A DNA stretch of 64,000 nt from Myrica gale (GCA_963930655.1 OZ005605.1:20963501-21027500), one strand, 5' to 3'. Positions 40,711 to 51,347 are shown, numbered from the stretch's first letter. Translations and numbers: made by a program. The notes: generated by a model not told the origin, from the letters alone.

Positions 40711-41662
40711 AAATTTACAATGAACATTTATGGTGAGAGCAAGTTTCAATGTATCTGAATCTGATATGGACCATACAAAGTCCCCGAAGTCATCAAATGA
40801 AGCACTAGAAAAGCCTACGGGAAGTAAACAGGGAAACAGTCAATGGTGTCCTGGACACATCTAACATTACAAACTGCAAAGCACAGTTATAAAATAAACA
40901 GCTGCACAAGTCTTCTGCACAGTCCAAATGTGCAGCTCTGAAGTCCCATCTTCACACTATGATGTCTTCTGGTACCATCTTCACAAGTCTCTTTATCAAC
41001 CCCAGCTGCATTTTGTATTATCTACAAAAGGAAATGATATTCACTGTCATATTGAAGGAATGGAATAAAAGCCAACCCTAAACAACGAATGCTCATAAAA
41101 CATGCTGGAGATTGAGCTGATAAGATTCTGTACGGGTGCATGTGGTTATTCAAGGCCTACCTTACTGAAGATTGCTTCTTAACAATGGTGCTGTGGTTAT
41201 TCCCTATGGGTCCAACTCAGGAAGTAGTTGAACCAGCCATAGCTACAATTACTGGTATCAATCGAGCTGAATCACCTGGCTGAAGAGAGAGTAATTTTTC
41301 AAAAATAAATAAGCACATCCTATGCACCGAATTTTAAACAGGGGGAAAAAGGCGAATTTTAGTACGAAGACCTTATGGATTATAGAAATCCCCAACAAAC
41401 AGTAATCCATCTAAATGGAAAAGTAGAAAGCAGAGCAGTGACAAAGGCGTATTCAGCAAGATTGTGCAAGGAGTACTTTAGAAACTTCCACTCAGTCAGT
41501 CCTATGAATCAAACACTAAAAGAGTCAACACCACATGCATGCCCAACTAAAGCGAGAAAAAATAGAAGCCCTCAAATCAAATAACATGTAAGTCTTACGG
41601 TTATTGACTCTTCACCTTACAAAAAATCACCTAGACTAAAAAAATGTCAAGAATTCACTTAC

Positions 41663-41962
41663 CAGCGCTTTGTCTAGTATCAAAGATACTTGGGTATCAA
41701 CAACATTGTTCAGCTTGATGTCAAACTGAAAATACAGTGCCTACAAAATAAGAATAAATTCACGACCATAATATGTCATGATACTATTGAGACATGCTGA
41801 GACACAGAATTAAACAAATCAAACAGAGACCTCACTATCTCTTTTGCAATCGTGAACAACTTTTGTGATATAGCTAGACTCAAGTGCAGGCTTACAGGCT
41901 CTCATAAGCATCTCTCCACCCTGAATGGCATCAACCAGATATATAGCATCTGGAAACGCAAG
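41663..41962 (-). pseudogene. Captured 3'-5' exonuclease (RNase D/EXD-like) gene fragment, two exons
   Basis: Two exons with intact splice borders are on the minus strand. Exon 41962-41831 reads AFPDAIYLVDAIQGGEM, then ACKPALESSYITKVVHDCK and RDSE. After an intron, exon 41740-41663 reads ALYFQFDIKLNNVVDTQ then VSLILDKAL. HDCKRDSEAL and the NVVDTQ motif (catalytic Asp) are typical of plant DEDDy exonuclease-domain proteins of the EXD1 type. The intron is retained, so capture was from genomic DNA. N- and C-terminal parts are absent. Confidence 0.8.
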
Positions 41963-43273
41963 CTACAATAAAAGTAAAACTTCTTTAATCAACAAAAATA
42001 AAATCACAATGTACTAATTAAGCAGATAATGATAGATGTGTGAGGCAATTCATAAGAAAATCCCTCAATCAAGAAATACTATTGTCCTGACTATTGCACT
42101 AATCTACCATATAACAAACCTGTTAGGCGTTGCAAAATTCACGGGACAGCGAGAGGGGAAGGGGAGCTCCGATAGAGCGACAGGGGATTCGAAATGGGGG
42201 AAGGAGTCGAAGACGAGGGAGGCTCGAAATGGGGGGAGGGGGACTCTGCTAGGGCTGGAGGTATTTCGAATGGGGGAGGACTGAGGAGCGAAGACGAAGG
42301 CGAGCGAAGACGAAGGCGAGCGGGTTTGCGGGGAATTCGTTCGGGTCAGCCGGGTCTTGCCTCATTAATGCGCTGGCATTGTCCTGACCGTCAGATGCAG
42401 CCCATTTGATCACAGCCGTGTAACCTCACCACTCACACCTTCAGCTACTCACACAGTAACTCGAGCCGTGCTTGTTCATAATTTCTCCGAGAAGCCTTCC
42501 CGTGTTTGCATGGATGAAGGCCAACCCTGTATTAAAAAGAAGTTAACTCTGTAAATTTGTCCGCTCATCAGTGAAGCCAACCAAGCGGCAGCAAAGAGCC
42601 ATGCATTCATTTGAGGACTCTATATGTCTTATAGGCTTATAGGTTGACTTGAGCTGAAGGTGAGTGACAACCTTCGTGGAAAATGCTCACTTCAAAAAAC
42701 AGAGAAGAAGGGAAAATTGGTAACAAAAACTAGGAGCATGTTGGCTATTGAAGTGCATTTAAAGGCGGTGAAATGGTTCTGGTGTGACAGACAAATGAGA
42801 AAGGATAAAAATAAAGAGCTGCAAATTGTGGCCATAAAACCTCATGTTTGCACGTATCATGTACCTTTCTCGATATGAGATTGTGTCCCAACGTTCCACT
42901 TTTTGAGAGCAACTATGCAAGCGATAGTTTCAGGAAGGCATTCAATGGTGGGCATGCCATGGGCATCGCACTCCCCCCAGAACCCTTCTTCTTTCTGGTT
43001 GTGAAGCACCCAGTCCAAGCAATTCTTGAACATGGGTTGGAAAGGTTGGTCCGGATCAGGTACCATGGCTAACCATGCAGTGTCATAAGCAGAAGGAGAA
43101 ATGAAGGAGTTGGCTGAGTCACAATTTGAGAACATCTTTTCCTTGATCTCAGTAACTTGGGACTCGATTGAGGATTGTGATGACTTCATGATAGCAAAAA
43201 GTAAAATGAAGGAACTTAGATATGCTGATAGCAGACGCTCTAGCTGTGAGCGTTAACAATGGCAACTGGGCAG

Positions 43274-43281
43274 TATTTATA
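43274..43281 (-). promoter_or_regulatory. TATA box of the TPS-f gene
   Basis: TATAAATA on the minus strand lies about 85 bp upstream of the start codon at 43187-43189, a suitable position for a plant core promoter. Confidence 0.6.
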
Positions 43282-43549
43282 CTGATTCTTGAACTGGTTT
43301 TTAGTGGCTCTACGCCTCTACGTTCAAACGTGGATCATGCACTTTGGATTCTTGCTTTCACATACAAGTCGTCGACCACGTGATGTGCGATTAGTCATCA
43401 GTTCCAAGAATATATAGCGGCTGTACGTTTATTTGACTCATTAAGCCCAGTCCGACAGCTTTTCATTCTCTTTAACCTCGGCTATATACACCCTTGAATT
43501 GACTGGTTAATGACTACGTACCCCAATTTGTTCTTTTCTAGCTCTATCC

Positions 43550-45810
43550 TGATAGAGGTACGGAGGGAGATGACCATGTGTCCTCAATACTCTGTCATAT
43601 TAGTGCGTTAATTCGAGAACATGTCTCATTTGACACAAATAAGTGGCATGAAGTCCTCGACGAGGTTAAATTATACGTGATGAGTTGAATGTTGGTAAAT
43701 ATAATTTATTAAATTTTAATTGTGAAAATTTTTATACGTACTAACTGTTATATATGTTAAAGATGACTTCCAACTAGATTATGATCGAGCCGAGGATGAC
43801 ATCACTGTGACGTCTACGATGAACACAGTGTACAAGACGTATATAAATAGAATGTTCCAGCATTACTCAGTGTTCAATTCCAAAGAAGAGGCGTTAGAAC
43901 ACTCGTATCTTGAGATGAGCAAGGAAGAATTAACTCGTATATGTGATTTATTTGCGAGCGAGGAATTTCAGGTTAAAAATTTTTATTTCGTCCTGAACGT
44001 TTATTTTATTTTTTTTATTAATTGCGGTAACAACTATAAATGTACACTGTAGAGGAGGAGTACAATCAACAAGGAGAATAAAGCTAGGCTGAAGATTGTA
44101 TACACATCGAGAGCGAGGTTCTTTCAACAAGCGGGAGCGTTGTTAGTAAGTAACAAATTTACTTTTTTTAGAGATATTACTTCAATAAATGACTTAGTAA
44201 TTTTAATATGCACGTTCTATATTTCTTTTGGTATACAGAAAAATTCATAATCTGGTGAGATTAGTCTTGTGTTGCTGTATAAAAAAAAACATACTAATAA
44301 GGATGACATGTGGACATTTGAATATGCACAAGAAAATTTTGTAAGTTGTAACATTAGATTTGATGATACATTCGTTATCTCTTATATTTTATATGTGCTA
44401 ACTTTATGCTCCTTTCTAATTTTGTAGGAAAAAACGGAGACATTAAAGTTGCAGCATGAGTCAGAGGGAAAGTCACACACCGAAGTGGAGATTTTCGCTG
44501 AGGTATTGGGGACGAAGGCGGGTTACGTGCGAGGTTTAGACCATCCAGTACGGTCTGTTGGATCATCTTCGTCAGCATCGTCTGTTGATTTGTCTCAAAA
44601 ATTGGAGGAGGCCAGATTGAAAATAGAGGAGATGAGGGCTAGACATATGGAATATATATGAAACGGTTTTGGTCAAGCGGTCAGAAATGGAACAGACGAT
44701 GCGAGAGCATCAACAGATGATGGAGGAGCATCAATGGAAGGACAAAGAGCTGATGCGGATGATGGAAGAGCACCAACGAAAGAAAGACAAAGAGCATTAG
44801 AAGATGATGCAGAAGCAACAACAGATCCGAGTAGAACAAAAAGAATGGAGGATGCAACTAATGAAACAACAAATGCGTGAGTAGACGATGGAGTAGATCA
44901 TACAGCTGCAATCTCATACAACACCCAAACAAAAATTTAGGTAGATTTATGCATTTTTACTACTTGAACAATACTTATTGATTATGTATTTTATTTACTT
45001 TTAATGATGATTGCATGTTTTTAGTATTATTATTATGGGTATTGAATATCTTTCTATTTGTATTAGTTACAAATCATTTTTTAAAATTTTAATTAAATTA
45101 ATTCAAATACTTAGCAAACGGTTCGAACGGTAAATAAACCTTCCGCACGATTTTTTGATTGATAACGTCTGCATTCTTAACTATTTGTCCACACACTTCG
45201 CATGAATGACGTCCATCTAAAGGGTTATTCTTCTGTGAACACAATTATTTAGTTACAGGTCCTTCAAACAGTCTAAAGTACGTTCCAATGTGTTAAACAA
45301 AATAAGCGTCCAAAATGTTGATGAAAGTGTTAGAACAGTTTCTGAATGTGAAAAAATTATTTCGTCATAAATGAAATAACGGTGCAGACGTCTTTGTCGT
45401 GGCGTTCGGATGGTTGTATACTACAGTTCAGACGTTGTTATATAACCGTGCGCACGTATTGTTCATGACAAAATGCATTTCGTCACATTGTGCCAAACGT
45501 TCTCACTCCTCATATGAACTGTGTGCACGTTTTGGGGGGTATGTTCTCACCTTTCATGCAAACGGATAGAATGTACTGAACATGGCGATTTTTAATTTCT
45601 TCATTATAACATAAATCGTGCGGACTGTATTATAACCCGTCCGGATAGTTTCAAGTAACAGAACACGGAAATTATCACCTAAAATTTTTGCTGACAGATT
45701 TTGGGTGACAAACCGAGTGACATATCAATTTTGTCATCCAAAACATTTGCTGACAAAATGAACATTTTGTGTTGACAAATTTTCACCCAAAATTAATTTT
45801 TCTTGTAGTG
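43550..45810 (+). mobile_element. 3' remnant of a CACTA (En/Spm) element
   Basis: The right terminus reads TTTTTCTTGTAGTG, whose complement CACTACAAGAAAAATT is a standard plant CACTA end, followed within 35 bp by the inverse of ATTTTGGGTGAAAATTTG. A decayed transposase_24-type gene precedes it. The subterminal zone (about 45115-45660) carries variants of a palindrome centred on GTGCGCAC. The left terminus is missing, so the element is truncated just upstream of the TPS-f promoter. Confidence 0.82.
43568..44935 (+). pseudogene. CACTA transposase_24 (Ptta/En/Spm) protein, decayed
   Basis: Exon-like blocks read VSSILCHISALIREHVSF, then after an intron YKTYINRMFQHYSVFNS and KEELTRICDLFASEEFQ, then NKENKARLKIVYTSRARFF, HTNKDDMWTFEYAQENF, and finally SHTEVEIFAEVLGTKAGYVR ahead of a charged coiled coil. 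That order (GYVRG motif, then coiled coil) is the PF03004 layout. Stops break the coiled-coil part after RHMEYI and elsewhere. It parallels the gene at 57271-58413. Confidence 0.8.
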
Positions 45811-46426
45811 CACGCAACGACTAGTAATGGGTGGTCACTGGAAAATGAAAGAAGAAATTGCTTTTCTCTCATATCTGTGCAACAGAATAGATTTCGTCAC
45901 TTCATAGATTGTGTTCGACTAATATGGGAAGCAGAGGCGATTGGAAGCGCTCTTGCTTTCCCTTTTTCACACGGTAGACACCACGCTGTCCCTGTCTTTA
46001 GTCTTCGTCTCCTCCTTTCAATACCAGGTTTCCACTTTTTGCACAGGGAAAAAAAAAGTGTCTCCCTTTGTTTGTACTTCGACTCGCGGCAAGAAAGTTA
46101 GGAATAAAAAAATAGTAATCTTGTTTCAAAAATAGTCTAATCCTCTCAGACTTAAATGTACAACTTCACTTGTCTTCATGCGACCCACTACCGTGATTGA
46201 GACAGCACCTGGGAAGGAAGTCTGTATGTAATTTCCGAGAAGACCAAACTGTAATATGGAATTTTTGAGGGGGCCAATATTAAAAAAATAATTTAAAATT
46301 TAAAATTCGGTTTCTTAATTTTGGAGGGGGGGGGGGGGGGGGGTGTTTGGGATGCCGTGTTTTCCCTCTAGTCTTCTATCTCCCTTGGCTTTGCTCAGCC
46401 TGTACGTAATGTACACAACTCATAAT
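45811..46426. other. Spacer with an 18-base G run
   Basis: No gene. It includes a run of 18 G at 46326-46343 next to AATTTTGGA, and GAGGGGGCCAATATT at 46267, resembling subterminal hAT sequence. No ends or target duplication were found. Confidence 0.45.
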
Positions 46427-46439
46427 CATGATTATAACT

Positions 46440-47419
46440 ATTGCCTCGGATACAAACCTCTCTAACATCTCTCTACCCTATTTCTCTCTGGTTTTTTCTA
46501 CACGCTTCCGGTCCGAAGAAGGGGAGGCGCTTTGGCTCTCTCCTCTCCCCTCCTCCTTTTTCTTTTCACTCTTCCCCTCTTCCTTCTTCCCGCTTCTCGC
46601 TTCTTCTCTTTGGTTCGGATGGCTGCTGTTGGTTGGGTTTTTGTTTCCTTTTTGTTTCTGTGCAGGTGGCTGCCGACCGTTGTCCGCTTATTTCCGCCTC
46701 GTTTCTTCCCACACGCGCCCCACCATTGGTCTCCTACGGCCGCGATCTAAGCTTTGGTGTTCTTCCGCTTCCCAGACGACGGGGCGTGACGCTTCACCCG
46801 CGCCACGAGGCGCGCTTGGATTTCACGCGCCGTCCACTTTCGGGGCGCGTTCAGCCTCCACCGCCGCTTGCATCTCTTCCCATATCTAGCATCTGTGGCT
46901 TCTTCTCTACCTTTCCTGTTGTGGATCTGCCACGACCTCCCACACGCGCCGCCGCCGCTGCCGATCTGTCCAGAGCCTTCTCGGTCTTCCCCGGGACTTA
47001 TGTTTAGCTTTCGCCTGATTGGGCCAGCCCCTCTGTTTAAGGCTTATTTTATGTTATGTTTTCACCCGTGTCGGTTTACTTATGTGTTTTTTCACTATTT
47101 ATAATTACAGTTGGGACTGCATGGTTAGTTCTATTAGGGCGCCGGTCCTTCGACTCTGTCGAAAGGCCTTCAGCGGTTGGTTTGTTACTTTCACGGGTTT
47201 TCCGTGCTTCCTAGGACCCTCAGGTCCTCTCGCTTTAGGCTTCGAGCCCTACACATTCGAGGATCTTGTATCCTCCTTCAAAGCCACTTTATTATTGGCC
47301 CCTAAACTCGTCGCTTATAAAGCCCCTTGTGGGTCTTTTCTTTGTTTTTTTCGCTTGTAATTTTTATTTGTGTGTTTTTTTCAATATATAAACATAGATG
47401 TTTCAACATAAAAAAAAAC
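46440..47419 (+). mobile_element. Short retroposon (L1-derived, non-autonomous)
   Basis: A 13-bp near-exact target duplication (CATGATTATAACT at 46427, CATGATTATGACT at 47421) and an A tract at 47411-47418 bound it. The 5' two thirds is unusually GC- and pyrimidine-rich, and the 3' end (TTGTAATTTTTATTTG, TCAATATATAAACATAG, then poly A) is like plant L1 3' UTRs. No endonuclease or reverse transcriptase is present. Open frames of 110-190 codons overlap in all three frames here, an effect of GC content rather than evidence of a protein. Confidence 0.65.
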
Positions 47420-47483
47420 TCATGATTATGACTGCATGAGAGGTCCTTCGAGGAATTATACCCAAATTGACCTTCTCTACTAG

Positions 47484-47682
47484 GGTTGTGTTTGTGTTGT
47501 AAAATTTTAGTGTTGTTAAAATTTTAGGTATTTGGTTTAGTGAAAAAGTGAAGAGAGGTAATTTTTTTTATATTTTTTTGTAGTAAATAGTAATGATTTG
47601 ATGGGGAGAGAGAGATTATATTGTAATATTTAATTGTGTTAAAATTTTAGAGAGGGTAAAATTTTGGTACACAAACGCACCC
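47484..47682. mobile_element. Tourist-like MITE (199 bp)
   Basis: Termini GGTTGTGTTTGTG and CACAAACGCACCC are inverted, flanked by TAG at 47481-47483 and 47683-47685. Same length as, and nearly identical to, the copy at 28189. Confidence 0.92.
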
Positions 47683-47690
47683 TAGGTCTC

Positions 47691-47776
47691 CAACGAATTG
47701 GATTTGATTGTTAAATATTTGATCAGATCTAATAAAATAAATATAAAAAATTTACTCAATCAAATCCAATTCGTTG
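47691..47776. repeat. Perfect 20-bp inverted repeat with 46-bp loop
   Basis: CAACGAATTGGATTTGATTG (47691-47710) is exactly inverted at 47757-47776. It begins 8 bp after the MITE. It may be a small foldback element or a hairpin RNA source. Confidence 0.85.
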
Positions 47777-48723
47777 ACTCCATTTTTTAACTCTTTAAGC
47801 TATTATCGACCTTAGCTATTATAAGCTTCTCTAACTAGTTAACTTTTGACTCCATTTTTTTAAAAATAAGATGAAATGCGACGCGCACACCTCTTTTAGA
47901 AAACGTATACGTAGAATATCATCATGTACACGTACCAATTTTAACATGATCAAAATTATACAAACCGCCACTAAAAAAAAGTATACAAAGAATATCTTGA
48001 GATAGATATAATGTTATGGTGCTACACAAATCATTGTAAGACATACTTGGTTGTATATCATGTCAAGATGTGTTTATAAAAATTGTAATTCAAGTATTAA
48101 ACCTTTGTCTTAATAGACCAGTTATAGCTCTTGGCGGAGGTAAGAATTGAACTACCGCCCAAGTGGGTATTGCCGTAACAGTTGAGGGCGGAATCGCCCC
48201 AGATTCCAACTCTAACCATGAGGTCTTTACAGAGATCTAAAAATATTTACTCGGAAAGGATCCTTTGTCACCGTAGGGACGAAATCACAGTGACGATTTG
48301 AATTGGGGGACAATTTTGCCAAACTAGAATTTAGGAGGGCCAAACTATAAAGAAAAAAAAAATCCGAAGAAAAAATGTTTTTGTGGCTGAATTTTGGGTA
48401 GCTGTAGCCTCATGAAATGGCCCCAACAAACGCGCAAGTCTCTTGACTCTTCCGTGGTCTGAACACAAAACGCCAACTTCGAAGCACGCTTTGTCGCCCA
48501 TAATAATGCAATACCGCCGGAATTGTTGGAGGCGGGAAATTACGGCGAACGATCCAAATGATCGCGTCAGACCCTGATGTCCTTAGCTGACACTGATAGC
48601 AATCAAATTCCACCGACCCAACCAAAAATTTCAAACCGACGGATCACGCTACTCTGGAATGGCAGATAGCAATAAGAGAGAAATGTGAGTGCGTGACGTG
48701 CGTGACGTGCGTGCAATCAAACA
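47777..48723. other. Intergenic DNA, no gene seen
   Basis: Spacer between the hairpin and the CACTA element. It contains short degenerate repeats (CGTGACGTGCGTGACGTGCG near 48694) and no supported gene. Confidence 0.45.
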
Positions 48724-48959
48724 ACACATTACGAAAAAAAATTGAGTTTTAGTGATGAAATTTTCGGTTACTAATTGAATTTCGACATTAAAAGTCTATT
48801 TATAGTGAAGAAATGTTAATTTCGTCATTAAAAAAGGGTTTTTTGTGACCAAATTTTTGTTCGACACCAATCTCGTCACTAAAAGTTGTTTCTGTGACGA
48901 AATAAAATTTTTGTCACTAAAAGGTAATGCTTTGGTGACAAAAAATTTCGTCACGCCAC

Positions 48960-49965
48960 GATCGATCGGTTATATGACGATCGGTATGTATGTTGTGACG
49001 AGAAACTCCGTTACAACATGTGAAATCTTTTGGCGACTACTTTAAATCGTCACGCTTAACGATTGATCACTGATTATTAAACGATCGATCGGTGATGATT
49101 CGACACCTGTTGAAAATTTTCGATCGATCGTTGCCTCCTAACGTTGGAAAATGCGAGTCGTCGATCGATCGTGGAAGCGTAACGATCATTGTTTTTGAAT
49201 TCACGATTGATCATTACAATGAGCGGTCGATCGGTACTTCAGACGAATGGAAGTTCGCCAGGTGTAAGACAATAAGCGATCGACCGTTGCCGCCTGACGT
49301 TGGAAATGCGAATCGTCAATCGATCGTGGAAGTGTAACCGTCATTTTTTCAAATCACGATGGATCGTGATTATGCGCAGTCGATCGATCCTGAAAGCGAA
49401 TAAGAATTCGCCACGTGTAAACAAACGAGCGATCGATCGTCTCAATTTATAACGATCGATCGTAGTAAAGGACGAACAATTATATGAAACCGGCGAGCTA
49501 TTTTTACCGGTTACCTCTAACGAATATTCTCGAATCCTCTCAAACTTCAAGAACCATTTCGTTCAGCATTGTCTTCCAAAGTATGCGGAATCACTTCCTG
49601 TTATCATCTACATCAAATGTACATAGTTATATTAATTTTTAAGAGATATTAAGCTGTTTTAAATGAGGTTTTACTTTACATTTTTTTAATTTGCTATATC
49701 TTTCATTTAGGTCTGTAAATTGTATTAATTTTTGTGTTGATGTATATTATTGGCGTTTAGGATTGTTTAGGGATCATTTGGGCTGATTTTGAGCGTCTTT
49801 TGACGTTTTTTGTAATCTGTGTGTTTTCATATAAACACCGATTGATCGCACTTCACCGTGATCGATCGTGGTGTAGACGGTGAGTCAAACGATTGATCGT
49901 CTACATTACCGATGGATCGCATTTAACCTGCGATCGTTGGAGATGGTGTGGCGAACGATTGATCG
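48960..49965. repeat. Left subterminal CGATCGATCG array
   Basis: Many copies of the palindrome ACGATCGATCG and one- or two-base variants (GATTGATCG, GATCAATCG, GATGGATCG) occur in both orientations at irregular spacing. CACTA transposases bind short subterminal motifs, so these are plausible binding sites. Confidence 0.85.
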
Positions 49966-50863
49966 TCTAAGGTCAGTGGCGTATCTAGGATACAAAATGA
50001 GGGGGGTCGAATTTCTAAGGGAAAATGACCAAATTTTTTTTTTTCATAATGTAAAAAGTGTCTTAAAATTATAATATCGCAAATTAAGAACTAAAAACAT
50101 TACGCATGCATGCTCAACCAAATGGCATTATAAACCTAAACTAGAGTAGATAAATGAGAGGTAAAATACCTAGTGCGGTTGAGAAAGCCAGGGATACAGA
50201 TCAGGAAACATAATGTTAAGATTCATGAGACCATTCTTATCATTATATTAAAGTGCTGGATATCTTAAAGTCTTAGAGTAGTTTGAACCTTGCTACTAAG
50301 AAAGGATGCTCTAGAGAGGTTTGAAAGTTCCCAAACTATGAGCGGATTACTGTATGCACATGAAAGTAGGAGATGAAAGGACTGAAGCCATAGAACACAT
50401 ATTCCTACACAGATAGAGGCAGAAAGTTTTGACAACAACAGTATGCACTCGACTTTATGTCACATCTTACATGATAGGCTGGTTGTATTCAAAAGAACTC
50501 TTCAAATTTGACCAGCATATACAAAATAAATCAAATGGAGAAATTGAGAGCATACTTAGAAAAGTATAGGTTGTCCCTCGGTGTGAGAGTTCAAATGCTC
50601 TATCAATTAAAATGTGTATATAGGCCTTATTTCAGAAGATCTGTGCAAATAATAGATTTTAGTAGCAAGGTTGACTATATGAATGCTTAAATGCTTTTAC
50701 GCCAAAGGAAAACATGATATCTAATTGACTTATTGACATCTCAAAAAGAGGCAGACCTTATGCTTTTGTCAGCTTGTTTCAGAGGAAACACAATATCTCA
50801 AACAAAATGGTATCTTATTTGATCGTCAGTCATATGCAAGAATATACCAAGTGAAAAGGCTAC

Positions 50864-50995
50864 CTGAGCACCACCCATCACAGATATTCTGGCATTTGGT
50901 CAAAGGAACATGAAGTCGGGACTATAGGCACGACCACACATTGCATAATTTCCAGCACCAAAGCTTCCACCAATAATTATTGTGACTTTGGGAAC
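50864..50995 (-). pseudogene. Captured MCCB exon (methylcrotonoyl-CoA carboxylase beta)
   Basis: A complete 132-nt exon with AG and GT borders reads [20 protein letters not shown], then [11 protein letters not shown], a stop, then PNARISVMGGAQ. It matches the carboxyltransferase core of MCC beta (mitochondrial leucine catabolism); [11 protein letters not shown] is diagnostic. The stop replaces the Trp expected before PNARISV. One exon only, so non-functional. Confidence 0.88.
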
Positions 50996-51292
50996 CTAAC
51001 AAAATGACAGGAAAACATGCAAGGGTAAATCACTATCTTTCACCTATTTCTTTGGCTTTTCTCTTGACTAGTTATACAAGCAAGAGACTAATGGATTGTT
51101 AAAATCACAATGTAGATATGTTGTACTGCAAAGAGGAGAGGGCGTTAGGCATTCAGGCAAGGAGTTTATAGAGAAACAACTTTCGATGTCATAAGACGTT
51201 TATAGAGAACAAAACAATAAACTTTCAATGTCAGAGTCATCAACTATAAAGAAACAGCTTTCGGAAAATAGAACAAAAATGAAAGAGCATAC

Positions 51293-51347
51293 CAAAGGAG
51301 GAGCACATGCAAAACAGGCAGATTCACCAGGAATCAACAACTGAATA
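51293..51347 (-). pseudogene. Captured UBA5 exon (UFM1-activating E1)
   Basis: The 55-nt exon, between an ATACAG acceptor and a GTATGC donor, reads IQLLIPGESACFACAPPL. This is the segment of UBA5 that carries one CxxC pair of its zinc site. Short but distinctive. UBA5 activates UFM1 in ER-linked ufmylation. Here it is an isolated exon. Confidence 0.72.

Larger units (their letters stand above)
39052..42467. mobile_element. Pack-MULE (3416 bp) in TPS-f exon 2
   Basis: Flanked by an exact 9-bp duplication GTGCTTGTT (39043-39051 and 42468-42476), the MULE hallmark. The termini GGCGCCGGTTATTATGCGA and (inverted) GGCTCGAGTTACTGTGTGA are related. Both arms share ATTACACGGCT-type and CCAGCGCATTAATGAGGCAA blocks, and the same blocks occur in the MULE at 29288, so the two belong to one family. 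Arms are more diverged than in that element. No transposase is present. The interior carries pieces of a SEC61-beta gene (+) and of a 3'-5' exonuclease gene (-). It must be mobilised in trans if it moves at all. Confidence 0.93.
35160..43189 (-). pseudogene. TPS-f terpene synthase ((E,E)-geranyllinalool synthase-like), split by a Pack-MULE
   Basis: The family converts GGPP to geranyllinalool, precursor of the defence homoterpene TMTT. Exons (descending): 43189-42865, 42526-42468 plus 39042-38903 (exon 2, interrupted), 38802-38579, 38472-38349, 38246-38143, 38026-37797, 37043-36928, 36791-36693, 36608-36393, 36280-36148, 36023-35778, 35681-35160. They sum to 2538 nt (845 residues), matching geranyllinalool synthases. 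Motifs: SAYDTAW in exon 1, FQSPSATASAF in exon 3, DDFYD (DDxxD) in exon 9, NDTQSYQKE (NSE/DTE) across exons 11-12. I see no DXDD motif, as known for TPS-f. No plastid transit peptide is obvious. Every splice site read and every phase agrees. The only defect seen is the insertion at 39052-42467 within exon 2, between IMNKH and CIPRWF. Unless the insert is spliced out, no full enzyme is made. Confidence 0.9.

Noticed and set aside
43550-43800. Treating this upstream DNA as TPS-f promoter only
   Set aside because: It encodes recognisable transposase_24 pieces and belongs to the CACTA remnant. The core promoter lies nearer, with a TATA box at 43274-43281.
46428-47007. Overlapping open frames of 150-190 codons as a protein gene
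   Set aside because: They overlap in several frames, are dominated by Phe/Ser/Leu/Pro from pyrimidine-rich DNA, lack any motif, and lie inside a retroposed unit.
48250-48420. A further hAT element
   Set aside because: GGGCCAAACT-type subterminal texture is present, but no inverted ends or 8-bp duplication could be found.
48960-49965. CRISPR-like or satellite array
   Set aside because: The repeated unit is a 10-bp palindrome at irregular spacing within a bounded transposon in a eukaryote. There are no uniform spacers and no fixed monomer length.
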